A stretch of DNA of 53,280 nt from Butyriboletus loyo (lineage: Eukaryota > Basidiomycota > Agaricomycetes > Boletales > Boletaceae). Positions 36,996 through 48,599 of the stretch are shown here, piece after piece; position 1 is the stretch's first letter; each line of letters starts with the position of its first letter. A program made the position numbers and the translations under genes. The notes under the pieces are model-generated. The model was not told the origin of the DNA. It saw only the letters and a program-made list of their open reading frames with translations, and ran no database searches. The stretch lies in contig JBBPSI010000173.1 in the NCBI GenBank assembly GCA_038093515.1, positions 1 through 53,280 of the forward strand. The letters are read 5' to 3'.

Positions 36996-38885
36996 ATGAA
37001 TACCGCCGCAAGGAGCTCACGTCGCAATAACACTCAGCGACGCCAACCCGTATCCATATCTGGTCCTTCAGCTTTATCTGGCCAACGTACGCGCAGGTCC
37101 GGCTCACCCGACCCTCCACTAGTCCAGCAGCAGGGTCAAACAAACCTGACGCGCAAATCTGACGCTTCCCATGCCGACCAGAATAAACGAAAGAAACCCG
37201 GAAATCCATCTCTCCCAGCCTCCAGCTCTAGATCTTTCCTCGTCGCTGTCGACGATGCCAATCCTGACCGCGGACGCAAGTCCAAGGCAAAACCCCGTTC
37301 GCACAACCGTCATCTAGCGGAGAATTCTCCTCATGTGAGTACGTCTCGTGCACCAGACGCTCATGCTGCGTCTATCAAGAGGGAGAGATCGAAATCTCGA
37401 GACTCTCTCAGGTTGCCGTCGAAGGGTACCGCCTCCGATGCCGAGGGATCGGGAAGAGATGCGCAGGGTATTATCGGCGCGCACGCTGACTATAGTGCCC
37501 CTCTTGCTGCCGCCGAGATCGCGAAAATGAAACGGGAGCTAGATGTCTGGAAAAAGGTGCACATATATTATACTACAATATTTTTCACGTCGCTCACTTC
37601 GTCCCTAGTTGGCCCAGGAAAACAAGAAAACGATGAAGAAACAAAACAAGGTAACTTCTAAATTATCTGTTCCTCAAACGATGTCGACCCTATTCAGGTT
37701 ATCGAGGAATTGAAGCAACAGGATAATACATCGAGACAGGTCAGAAACTATCCGTGAAAATGCCTCTTAATGCTAATCTGACTCGATCCGTTCAGAAGCT
37801 GAAAGAGTTCGAATCGCAAATATCCAAGTTACAGGCAAAGACAAAAAAATCAGACGAGGTTTGTTGAATAGCCTCATGTCTATTTCCGTGCTAATTGACA
37901 AATACTTTTACGGTCTGGTCTAGGCTATTACAACGGTGGAAAGCAATTCGCAATGTCAAATTTGCATGGAATTACTCTATCGGCCATATGCGTGCGTTTT
38001 ATGTTGCCATCTATCCTTCCTCCGTCTCTGATCAACAGCAGTCTTTCACCCTGTGGCCACATCCTATGTGTATCATGCCTTCAAGAGTGGTTCCGCAAGG
38101 CACCCGCCGTTGACGATGAGATGTATGACGACAGCGATCCTGATTACTTGTTGCGCCGACGTAAGACCTGTCCATGCTGCCGTACCAATGTACGACACCG
38201 CCCGATACCTGTCTTCATGATCAAAGCTATTGTAGCTGCGATCGCTAAAGTCAAAGGTCCCCAGACCGGGCCTTTGCCTGGACGCGAGTCGGCTTCCAAT
38301 GACTCTGATCCGTGGGAGGGTCTCTTTCCCGATGACGACGAAGAAATCGATGACTATGGCGCAACCGACGATGAGGACGAAGACGAAGATATAGATGAAG
38401 ACGACGAAGAAGACTCCAGCTGGTACGACGATGTGTTCAGCTACGGTACCAGGAGTGAGGAAGAAACGTACCAGGGAGCCTACGTATACCCTCAGTGGGA
38501 GCCTCCTAGTGTCATGATCGACGAGGACGACTACCTCTTTGACCAGCTTGATGAGGGCGACCTCAACTGCCTTCGGCGAGGAGTCACAATCGGCATGCTT
38601 CACGAATATGATGTGGAGTATAGGCACAACGAAGGACTTATTACCCGCGACGAAACATACAATCACATCTACCTTGGTTGGAATATCCGGCTTAGCGCTG
38701 ACGATGAGAATGGGGAGTTATACATGCAGTATATTGTGGATGATATGACTTCACGAGCGGAGAGATGGAACGTTGTTGAAGATGACGATGGAGGTTTCGA
38801 AGCTCATCTGTTGGTTCCCGAGGAGGAGGTCTTTGAGTACCGAGACACAGACTCGGACAACTACATGGAGGTTGACCTGGATTGA
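36996..38885 (+). CDS. RING-finger protein with coiled coil and acidic C-terminus (putative E3 ligase)
   Basis: Six exons (36996-37556, 37609-37650, 37698-37739, 37796-37858, 37924-37991, 38042-38885) give 539 aa. Residues 1-170 are basic and disordered (Arg-, Ser- and Lys-rich), suggesting nuclear location. Exons 2-4, each 42-63 nt and in phase, encode a coiled coil (ENKKTMKKQNKV, LKEFESQISKLQAK). A C3HC4 RING follows: C247-X2-C250, then PCGHILCVSC at about 262-271, closing with CPCCR. The second half is very acidic (runs of Asp and Glu around residues 350-390) and ends with a conserved-looking domain containing Trp and Tyr. RING implies E2 binding and ubiquitin transfer. The family could not be named. 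Confidence 0.88.
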
Positions 38886-39480
38886 TATTGAACATTGTTG
38901 TACACACTACTCCCAGGCTGCTCTCTGACTTCCTCTAGCAATGACATTACAGTTGTACCGTTTTGCGCGTCTTCGGAACAACAAGTCAAGTGCACAACCA
39001 AGGTGAACGAACGTATATACATCTGAGAGCGATCGTCGGTCACCGGCCACTGGGATACATAGATGCCGCCCAAGTTATCCGATGGGATCATGCATCAGCT
39101 GCTGGTCTTTCCGACTCGCGGATGATCGGGGCACATCTTGCAGCAACTCGGCTGATATTTCCGGTTTAGATCATTGACTCCTGGACCCCCTTGTTGGGAA
39201 CGTTCAAGTTGTCCTGTGACGACAATCCGAGAGACTAGATTGACGTGCCACTTGATGGTATCAAAGGATCGATACGATAACTCGACGTTTCACCTTGATC
39301 GGACGTCCGCGGCTACGGACAGTTGTGCTGCATAAACGGTACTTGGGTATGAGCTTTCACGACGCGTTTTGCAGAAGTTAAGTCGAGAAAAAGTGTCGTC
39401 CGAAACGTGAAGTCTGCACTTGAAATATAAGATGATGTTTGGGCGATGGCAATACTAGAAGTTTTCCCGATCGAAGTTAT
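38886..39480. other. gene-free region left of the fold-back element
   Basis: No coding region supported. It includes the 3' end of the RING gene. Confidence 0.5.
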
Positions 39481-39635
39481 GTCTTTTCCTGAACGTCTAT
39501 GGCGGAACATTATGGCGGAACATCTGCACATATATTCCCACCGCAAACAATCGCAACTTATTATCACGCGCCGCACCGCGCTTCGTACAGCCCACACTTT
39601 TTTCCGTCCAATCTCAGTTTATTTTCACCCGCTGC
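39481..39635 (+). repeat. left arm of inverted repeat
   Basis: Pairs with 39986-40140. Differences are a few substitutions and one extra C near 39604. The outer end is GTCTTTTCCTGAACG. Confidence 0.85.
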
Positions 39636-39985
39636 ATCATGGAAGTTGCGGCTCACTTATAGTAGATCTTACTCGCCACTGGCCAATGTGTTCAATGTGT
39701 CCCCACCCTCATCCCCACCCAGCCACAATGGCCCGCTCACCCACTCACCCTCGACAGATATGCATGCTTAGTATAGCTGTATAACAGACCCTTGGGTAAA
39801 CCTGTGGCGGGTCTGTACCCCCTACACCCGTGAGAAAGATCTGTACCCTGGGGGGTTGGGCCCTAAGTACTTTACCCCTGCAATTCACTATGTACAGTTG
39901 GTGTCGCTCTGACTACATACGTGTATTGTAATATTCTTTCTACTCATTGCAAGAAATTGTGCGGTTGTGAATCACGCAAGCACAG

Positions 39986-40140
39986 CGCGGTGGGTGACAA
40001 TAAACTGAGATTGGACGAAAAAAGTGTGGGCTGTACGAAGCGCGGTGCGGCGCGTGACAATAAACTGCGATTGTTTGCGGTGGGAATATATGTGCAGGTG
40101 TTCCGCCATAATGCTCCGCCATAGACGTTCAGGAAAAGAC
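39986..40140 (-). repeat. right arm of inverted repeat
   Basis: Reverse complement of 39481-39635. Read on the minus strand it starts GTCTTTTCCTGAACG at 40140. Confidence 0.85.
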
Positions 40141-40438
40141 AGTCTTCTGGTCCGAGGAGAAAATGCTCTTACGCACGCTTTGTATGTACTTACAGGGGTG
40201 TGGGTTAGTTCAAGTAGCCACTTGGTGACTTGTCCAAACTCCAATGAACATGCGCACCATTATCGACATTTTAATAGCATTGCAACGTTTGGCGTTCTCG
40301 CTTTCTTATCTTCTCAAAAATAATATTGATATCAAGATAAGCAACCTGTCAAAAGGTTGAAGTTGCGCTAGATGTTGCATCGCATCGTAACACCACTCCA
40401 CCGACATCTTTCCTAGATCTGACTAGCCAATTTGAGCA

Positions 40439-42745
40439 ATGCATCTGTCTACACAACATGCACTTGACCTTCTTCGGCCATCGTCTTGGGCGCTCGAACC
40501 GGAGGAGGTTACGTTCGCTGGCCACGGTTGGAGCAACAAGGATATGGATCCAGTTCCTCCACGTTTGAGGACCTGGACGTAAGTAGTGCCGTTTCTGTAT
40601 CAACAGCCAATTTACCTGCTGTCCCACTGACAGGACCTGGAACTATGTGTGTGCTTCGGGCCCTTGATATCTCATAACCATCTCACGTTCCGTCAAGATA
40701 TGTTACTGGCTGTCCGATGCTACGAACCTTGCGGTTTGGGAACTTGCTGGTTCCATGCTGGCAATTGGCCTGTCTTGGTACTTTTTTTTTGCTTTGTTGG
40801 CTATTCTGGCACTCAAATCCTCTCAGGCGTCAGGCCCTTCCATGCATTACAGCGGGTTACAGCATCATTTCCGTGGTCATGTTACTCAACGGAACCATCG
40901 GTGCTCGGCTCCACGTCGCGTTTCCCGTCTTGAATAGGTCATCATTTGGCTTTTGGTTTAGCTACTTCACTGTGTTCAGTCGTGTCATTCTTTCCATGTT
41001 CTGGTTTGGGATCCAGGTAAGAACTTCATCATTACCACTCTAGCCAGCCTCATTGATGGTTCATCAGTCTTATAACGGGTCACAATGCGTATACCAGGTA
41101 AGCTTATACCATGTTAACCGCTGCTTGCTCGTTCGGGAACTTGCATTCTTCCAAGATGATAAAGGCTATTTGGCCATCGATCGCAAGGATGCCAAACCAT
41201 CTCTCTCCAAACGCAAGCATCACGAGTTCAGGTAACGCTAATGGATGAGCAAATTGCTCACTCATTCACCTTTCCTTAGGCCTCCTGTGCTACTTAATCT
41301 ATTGGTTGATCCAGTTTCCCTTCATGCTTCTCTCTCCACACAAAGTGAGGTTATTGTTCTTCGCCAAGGCCGTCGTAGTCCCGATAGCGTGGCTAGCGAT
41401 GGTCATCTGGGCGTTTGTTCGAGTTCCACCCTCCAGTGGGCTTTTCGCCGGGCATGCAACCATAACCGGGACACAATTCTCTTGGAGCTGGTTGAGTGCG
41501 CTGAACGGTGCGCTGGGAATATACTCCAGCTTGTCCGTCAATATCCCTGACTTTACTGTGAGATTCCTATCTTCGATTGTGTGTGGTGCAGCTCAATGTC
41601 GTGCCAGCGTTATGCGAAAGACGAGAAAGCGTAATCAACCTCATTTTGTGCAGAAATATGGCACTAACGAAGCGTCTTGCAGACAATATGTGCAGCCTTT
41701 CATTATACCCGTCGCATTCATACTCTGTAGTTTTGCTGGCATTGCGGTCACGAGCGCCGGCGTCCAGCTGTATGGGGAGGTGCTCTGGGACCCCCTGCTC
41801 CTCATCGACAAATGGGATAACCGTGCCGCTGCTTTCTTCGCATCTTTCGCGTTTGCTCTAACTACTATTGGAACGAATATCAGCGCGAATTCGCTTAGCG
41901 CTGGAAATGACATGACAGCTTTATTGCCCAAGGTGGGTTCTTGTACCAACCTGCACGCTGGGTGCCAGTATGTTGACTCCACCTACAGTATATCAACATC
42001 AAACGCGGGCAAGTAATTTGCGCCTTCATCGGGGGTTGGGCCCTGTGTCCATGGGAGATCCTGGCCAAGTGAGCTTGCCGCATTGAAGCTATTTTTTTTC
42101 CCTGACTGACTATTTCATGAAACAGCGCCGAAGGGTTCTTGAGCTTCATGAACGGATACACTATGTTCTTGGGTCCATTCGCAGGGATTATGATCACAGA
42201 CGTGTGTATTTCATCCCGGGATAGCGATGATGCCTGATCACCGTTCCTACAGTTCTGGCTCGTCCACAGAGGCAAGGTGGATGTTCCTGCGATGTATGAT
42301 CCAAACGGCCGATACAGGTACACTTGCGGATTCGTCAGTTTCAAATCTTTCGCTTGTCATTGCATATCTAATGTGCCCCAAGAACTGGCGTGCCGTCCTT
42401 GCGATGGCCGTCACAGTAGTGCCAACGTTCCCGGGTCTTATCAGCTCCATCAACCCGACCATCACAGTAGGATACGCGAGTCACTTGTTTGACATTGCTT
42501 GGATATACGGCGTAAGTTTCGAAACACGTTTAGTCTTTTGTGTCCGCACGCCCAGAGTGCTGATGTCTCCCTAGTTCGTGGTGTCGTGCGTGGTATACTA
42601 TGTCACCTCTGTGTTATTCCCAGCGCGGGGGACGTTTGTGGAGAAGCTTATCTCGGCGGATGACGGTGACATGGAGCATGACCATGGGAGTGACGCTAAG
42701 TCTCCCACAGGCGAGGACCCTGAGAAACAGGACATCAAGGTTTGA
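40439..42745 (+). CDS. NCS1 family nucleobase/uridine/thiamine permease (Fur-like)
   Basis: A plasma-membrane proton symporter of the nucleobase-cation-symport-1 family. Fourteen exons (40439-40578, 40634-40646, 40698-40777, 40827-41016, 41068-41097, 41156-41231, 41280-41557, 41608-41630, 41683-41932, 41989-42068, 42126-42201, 42253-42333, 42383-42511, 42575-42745) give 538 aa with about 12 predicted membrane segments. Family landmarks are NKDMDPVPP before TM1, TTWNYICYWLSDATN, GYSIISVVMLLNG, FPVLNRSSFG and FWFGIQSYNG. Later come NISANSLSAGNDM, WALCPWEIL and DFWLVHRGKVDVP. Two exons are tiny (13 and 23 nt). The ligand (uracil, uridine, allantoin or thiamine) cannot be fixed. Both termini are cytosolic by family topology. 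Confidence 0.93.
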
Positions 42746-43293
42746 GGCAGAAGGCAAGTAGACTCGCTCTGAATATATTTGGTGCTATGCGTTGTAGATT
42801 CCTGTGTCTAATGTTACCTACACGTTAAATGGCGTGATGACACTGACGCCGGGGGTTGCGTATGTAGACAAGCATCGTGTAGAGTCTAACTGACATTTGG
42901 TTATTACTACCTGGCACCTGTGTATGAATCAGATCCCAACCAACCAGCGTACGAACGTGACATTCGGGGCTGCGCGACGTTGCGGCGAAGTTGCGCAGTT
43001 AGTGTCATCTTCATTCAAGTTCAAGCTCAAACTCAAGGGTGACTTGCACGTTTTCGATCGTTCTTTGTCATTGTTTACAGTTGGGAGACTCGCTCCAACC
43101 ACTATCCCTCTCGCTGCTTTCTTACATTCTTCTTGAGGTCCTTTTCTCCATTCACTTGGAAGAGTCAGCGACATCGTTAACATCGCCTGCACCATATTCG
43201 GTCAAATATTAGTCCTCTCAGAACCCCCCGCTCCCATCGATCCTCCATCGTTTCAGTCCCTAAATCTAATAGGACACCCTCGACCAATCACGC
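42746..43293. other. intergenic region between permease and DOA10
   Basis: Five hundred and fifty bases between tandem plus-strand genes. No coding region is supported; it must contain the DOA10 promoter. Confidence 0.55.
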
Positions 43294-46200
43294 ATGCAAG
43301 AGGCTGAGGAGCAAGGTCAGCAGACTCATGTCATTCCAGCGATTCCGGAGCGCTCATGGTACTCAGATACTTGCCGAATATGCAGCGCACCGGGGGAGCC
43401 TGGCCAGCCACTCTTTTATCCTTGTAAATGCTCTGGTACCATTCGGTACATTCATCAAGACTGGTCAGCTCAACCTCGTCCACCTCTCTTTCGCACTCAT
43501 CTCATGTATTCTACAGTTTGACAACATGGCTGTCACACAGCAAGAAGAAAACTTGCGATGTCTGCAAGCACCCCTACGCCTTTACGAAAGGTGAGCTCGG
43601 CCCCCTCGAGTCCACCCTCTGAGTATCTGATCTTGGTAATTAGTTTACGCCCCTGACATGCCCACCTCACTACCTCCTTTATTACTCATTCGCCGGCTTG
43701 CACAGCAAGCGTTCTTCGTGTCCCTTTTCGGAGTTCGAGCCATTCTGATTGCCATTGTTTGGTTGGGATTACTCCCTTGGATTACTATCTGGACATGGAG
43801 AGTTTATTTCACAATGGGGGAGTCAACGTATGTTTCCTTTATACGTGTCCCTCGTCCAAGGCGCTGACAATTGTCCAGCGCATGGTGGATTAGTGGTCGT
43901 GAGCGGCCCGCAGATGTTCGACCTAGCGGAATCGTCCAAACCTTGACGGCCAGCAACGACACCGTCATTTCGTTCAAGAACGCAACAATTTTACATCGCT
44001 TCGCTTCGCGTGCATTCTGGCAGACCTTGTCGTCCGACATATTCGCAGGCCAAATTATTGCATCTTTAATCGTGCTGATCTTTGTGGCTGTTTTCCTCCT
44101 TCGTGAGTGGATATCACAGAATGCACGCCCCGGGGTATTCGAAGAAGATGAAATTGCTGGTGTTCCACCCCAAGACCCCCCTGTCCCTAACCCACCACCA
44201 GCAAACCAGCAGCCCTTACAAGACGTGAACGCACACATGCTTGTTCGTCAAAGACAAGGTCCACTTGACGTAGATATCGAAGCACGTCGTCAGGCGAGGC
44301 TTTGGCGTCCCCATCGTCCTATCCCGCCAAATCCTCGCTTCGAAGCCTTTCAGCGACATTTTGACGATGTAGAACCTCTGGAACTTCCGCGCGAGCCCAT
44401 CCGTCGACCTCAGAATGCCCGCGTTGGTCCTCTTTTGGTCCCGCCGTCGCCAGTGGTTTTGCCGTCGGAAAAACTTGACACCCCACCAGTGGACACTGGT
44501 AAAGGAAAGGAAAAGGAAGCCGCTACTGGGGACTCTGTGCCAACTGTATCGGATGTTCGGAAACGCATGCGCAGGCGATTTAACGATGGCGATGGCGATG
44601 AGAATGCTGAACCCCTTACCGAAGTTGATCCCTCATTCGCCACGTCGAGTTTTGCCGCGTCATCATCACTTTTGGGGCCTGTTTCAGGTCGTTCTACTGC
44701 TACGGAGTCCACTCCGTTTGAGTTCACGTTTAGAACGCTAGCGAACGGGAATGCAGAAGCAGACATTCGAGAGCCAGTCCCTGAGATGCCGGCGCGATCC
44801 CTGGTAGCATTGCAGACGGCCATGATGACAGGTACACCAATACCGGAGGAAGAAGAAGTACCACGCCGTAGATCAATCGTATTTTCCCCCGATCTATCCC
44901 TTCCATCTCTATCTCCACGTGCCGCGACACCAGCTCCTGAAGATGAAAATGATCTCAAGCCATTACACAAATCACCATCCTCGGCCTCTTTAGACCCCAG
45001 TTTCGGGCAGTGGCCGATGGCCGCCGAGGATAGTTTGGGTTCTAGTAGTCTTCGGCCTGCAACGCCTCCCGAACACTTTATTACGCACAGTATCCTCACT
45101 TCACCGTCGGAAGTGTTAGCAATGGATTCGACTAGTATGCCTGAAGGGAATGTGGAGAGAAAGAAGAGGACGAGGGATGAGATGGAGGAGTTCGAGCACT
45201 ATTTCCGCGATCCTCAGACTGCGACGTTCAATCCCGTCGACGCTGATGATGATGATGATGACGACGATGATGATGATCGCATAAATGTGCTTCTTGAAGT
45301 GGCACATGAGATCGAGCATGTCCACATTGCAGATGGCGAGGAACGACCACCACCGGAGGTGGGCTCTGATGAGGAAGACGAGTCAGAGGACGACGAGCCA
45401 CCGGAGCGTATATTCTGGGACGTCGATGCAGACCGTGAAGATGAGGAAGAGGATGAAGAGGATGCTGTGGATATTGGAGATTTCAACGTTCCTAACAGGC
45501 AGGGTGCACAGGTACAGCCGCAACCCCAGGCTCCGGCCGAGCAGTTAAACGATGCCATAGACGATTTAGAGGCTGCTGTCGAGGATGACATGGAGGGTGC
45601 ACTTGAAGGTAGGCTCCACCGCATCATCAGATTCATGAAACTCAATTATCGACAGCTATTGGGCTCCGAGGTCCAATATTTGGCGTCGTGCAAAATGTCA
45701 GTTTGTGATACCTATGTTGGTCCTTTCACTGACACATCCATAGGTGATCCTTATGGTGTTTGTTTTGGATACCGCCATCGGTTTTGGAATATGGCTTCCA
45801 TTCACCCTCGGTAAAACAGCTGCGCTACTATCGGTGGGTATTAATGATCAATACCTGGTTACTCCTAACGGGTTTGTCTTCTAGCTGGATCCTCAAAGAG
45901 CTCTGTATATTCTCCATCTTCCCATCCGAGGAGTCCGCATTGTCACGGATCCCTTTGTTGATTTCTTCACGCTTGTTCTGGGTCGCTTCCTCCTCCCATT
46001 ATTCAACAAGACGTCGAAATTCTTCGTATCGAGTGTACTTAGTCTGGTTACCTCTTTCTCCGGGAGCTTGGTGCCGCCGTCGGTAGCTTCCTCCCAGTCG
46101 CTTGACATAACTTCATGGGTGGTACGTCACGCATCCAAGTTCAGCCACCATGTTTCACAAGCAGCCTCAGGCCTCCAAGAGATCAGAACTATCTGCTGTC

Positions 46201-48599
46201 GCATCAGTGTGGTTGCAATCACCATCTCAAGAACGCCCACCCCATCTTTCACAGAAGATAAACGACTTTTTCGAAAGCGACTCGACCATCGCACGACTCC
46301 TAGAGCCTCGTTTCGCCTACGTCGGTCGAGAAGTCCGACTCTGCACTAACCACTTCCAGCAGTCGTGGATTCGCTTAACGTTGGGCCACGGGGGCAGTGA
46401 ACGTGCATTCGCCATGGTATTGGGTTATGGTATTGTCGGTGTCATTCTGGCACTCTACTTGAATGTATTCAGTGTAGGCAACGCGAGAACTGCTGGTAGA
46501 GCAGTCAGAAATGCAGTCCGGCAACAGCTCTTAGTAGTGAAGGTACGCGTTATCTGGTCGGCGACGGCGCAGCTGATGTTATATAGGTGGCAATGTTCAT
46601 TATCATTGAACTTATCATCTTCCCACTTGGATGCGGGATCATGCTAGATGCTTGCACGATATGGGTATTCCCAGAGGCATCCCTTGAATCGAGGGTAGCA
46701 TTCTTCACGCAAGCTCCCTTGACAGCAATGTTCTATCACTGGGTTGCAGGGACCATGTTCATGTGAGTCAATTGCTCGTGCATTAGTTCTTCTTAGGGTG
46801 CTGACCTGTTTGTAGGTATCAATTTGCCGTTCTATTGGCGGGCTGCAGAAATATCATGCGCCCGGGTGCGATGTGGTTCATCAAGGATCCCCAGGATCAA
46901 AATTTCCATCCCATCCGCGACATTTTAGACAGGCCCACCTTGACTCAATTCCGCAAACTTCTCATCAGCGCATTCATGTACGCGATGGTCGTTGTTTGTG
47001 GTGTAGGGAGCCTTGGAATCTTGCTCTTCATTGGGAACCGATCTATATTCCCCATACGCTGGAAGACTCGGTACGTGGTGGATTCCCTTGGTCGCGCTCG
47101 AGCTACTCATGTAGGAATCCTAGGGAGCCCCTTTCTGAGGTGCCGATCGACCTTCTGTTTCTGCAAATTGTGCTACCATACACGATGCGCTATTTGCGAC
47201 CTCGCAAAGTCGTCTATCGCGCGACCGTCCACGTGTGGAAGTTTTTAGCTGCAAGGCTACGGTTAACCTCGTATATGTTTGGCGATAAGTACCGAGATGA
47301 AGAGTCTTTAAGAGTGTACCGAACTTGGGTTGCTTCCTTCCGAAGATCTGCAAGAGACAACGAAGAAGTGACCGCGACACAAGATGGGACCTTCCGTCGA
47401 GTGCCTGCCAGCGACAATATCGCGCTTCCTAGAGACATGCGCGCCACTGCCGAGGTCCGTGAAGATGGTACCCCTATGAACGATAAAGCAGCAGCGTTGA
47501 TAGCATCGCAAAATGCGGAGGCAGCCAAAGCAAAACGCAACGTCAAGGACGATTACACCGTGGTGTATCTCCCCCGCCGTTTCCGCGCGAGGATCATTGC
47601 CTTTGTTGCGGCCGTCTGGACAATCATGGCCATTGTCGCGGCGATTTGCATCGCGGTCCCAGTGCAAATCGGGAGGCACTTCTTCGCGTTGATCTCCTTT
47701 TCGTCGGTTCACGACGGTTATTCGTTCTTCGCCGGGTTCTACATTCTCTGGGCATGCTATTTGGTTGCGAGGGCTGCAGAAAGCATGGATAGACAGCGTC
47801 AGCGTGTAAGTGGGGATGGACCTCGAGCTGAGTTCGCTGTATACTTTGCCAAGCAGAGTATCCTCTGGGCCACCAAAATGGCATACATGGCCTTATTCCT
47901 TGGTATCCTCATTCCAATCCTGTTGGGCCTCGTCGTAGACCTTTACGTCGTTCTGCCGATTCGCCTGACGCTTTATCCGACGATGGTCCCGACTGTTCGG
48001 TTGGTCGATATGTGGTCCCTTGGACTCGTGTACTGCAAGATTGCCATACGGCTCCGCCGGAGGCTACAGCTACCACAGCGGCAATATGACGCGTTGCACA
48101 TGGTATGTACCACCCGCTATCGTTCGGCGTGTGCGAGCTAACGCTACCTGTAACCGTAGCTGCTGAACAATGGATGGGCGTATCCTGATCCTCGTCATGC
48201 GACCAAGGCGCTCATTCTCCCGTTGTTGGCGACCCTTCTCGCCCTGCTACTCCTACCAGTAGGCATGGTGTACGTCCTACGGGAGTTGTTACATGTTCCG
48301 CTGGACAAGAAATTTTTGTGTAAGTTTCGCCTTTTAACGTGTGGACCAGCGTTCTAATGTATGTTTGTCGCATTCTAGTTGTGCACGTCTATCCAGGTAT
48401 CTTTGCCGTGGTTGGCCTGTCTCGCGTCGTCGTCTCCACGATGATCGTTTTATCCAGCTGGTCGCAGTCGATTCGGGACAAGGAGTTCCTAGTCGAAATG
48501 CAGTTACAGAACTTTGTGTCAGATGTATCAGAGCAAAGGACGAGTGAAAAGCAGACGGAACTGCCGGGAGCGGGTACAGTCCGCGCAGAGGAGCGATGA
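43294..48599 (+). CDS. SSM4: Doa10/MARCH6-type ER membrane E3 ubiquitin ligase
   Basis: Doa10 (Ssm4) is a multispanning ligase of ER and inner nuclear membrane that marks misfolded and short-lived proteins for degradation. Thirteen exons (43294-43463, 43517-43590, 43644-43827, 43879-45608, 45656-45696, 45744-45833, 45885-46121, 46171-46542, 46587-46762, 46816-47070, 47124-48102, 48160-48319, 48379-48599) give about 1562 aa. The N-terminal RING-CH has CRIC (C27, C30), PCKC, HQDC and CDVC. Two membrane segments follow, then about 550 cytosolic residues with a run of Asp (45246-45278). Then come many membrane spans, including the family block around FIKDPQDQNFHPIRDIL and REPLSEVPIDLLFL. The exon 8 acceptor is uncertain (46162, 46165 or 46171). 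Confidence 0.95.

Larger units (their letters stand above)
39481..40140. mobile_element. 660-bp fold-back (MITE-like) element with about 155-bp inverted arms
   Basis: The left arm (39481-39635) and right arm (39986-40140) are near-perfect reverse complements, both starting GTCTTTTCCTGAACGTCTAT at their outer ends. Each arm carries two copies of a TATGGCGGAACAT-like word in tandem. The roughly 350-bp centre is unrelated to the arms and has no coding capacity. Long arms and lack of a gene fit a non-autonomous DNA transposon or fold-back element. No convincing target-site duplication was identified at the edges. Confidence 0.75.

Noticed and set aside
39446..40244. Similar open frames on plus (39446-39784) and minus (39972-40244) strands
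   Set aside because: Both are readings of the two inverted-repeat arms. The similarity comes from the DNA repeat, not from a gene family.
44410..45645. Long minus-strand frames inside DOA10 exon 4
   Set aside because: They are antisense shadows of a low-complexity acidic and Ser-rich exon, with no motifs.
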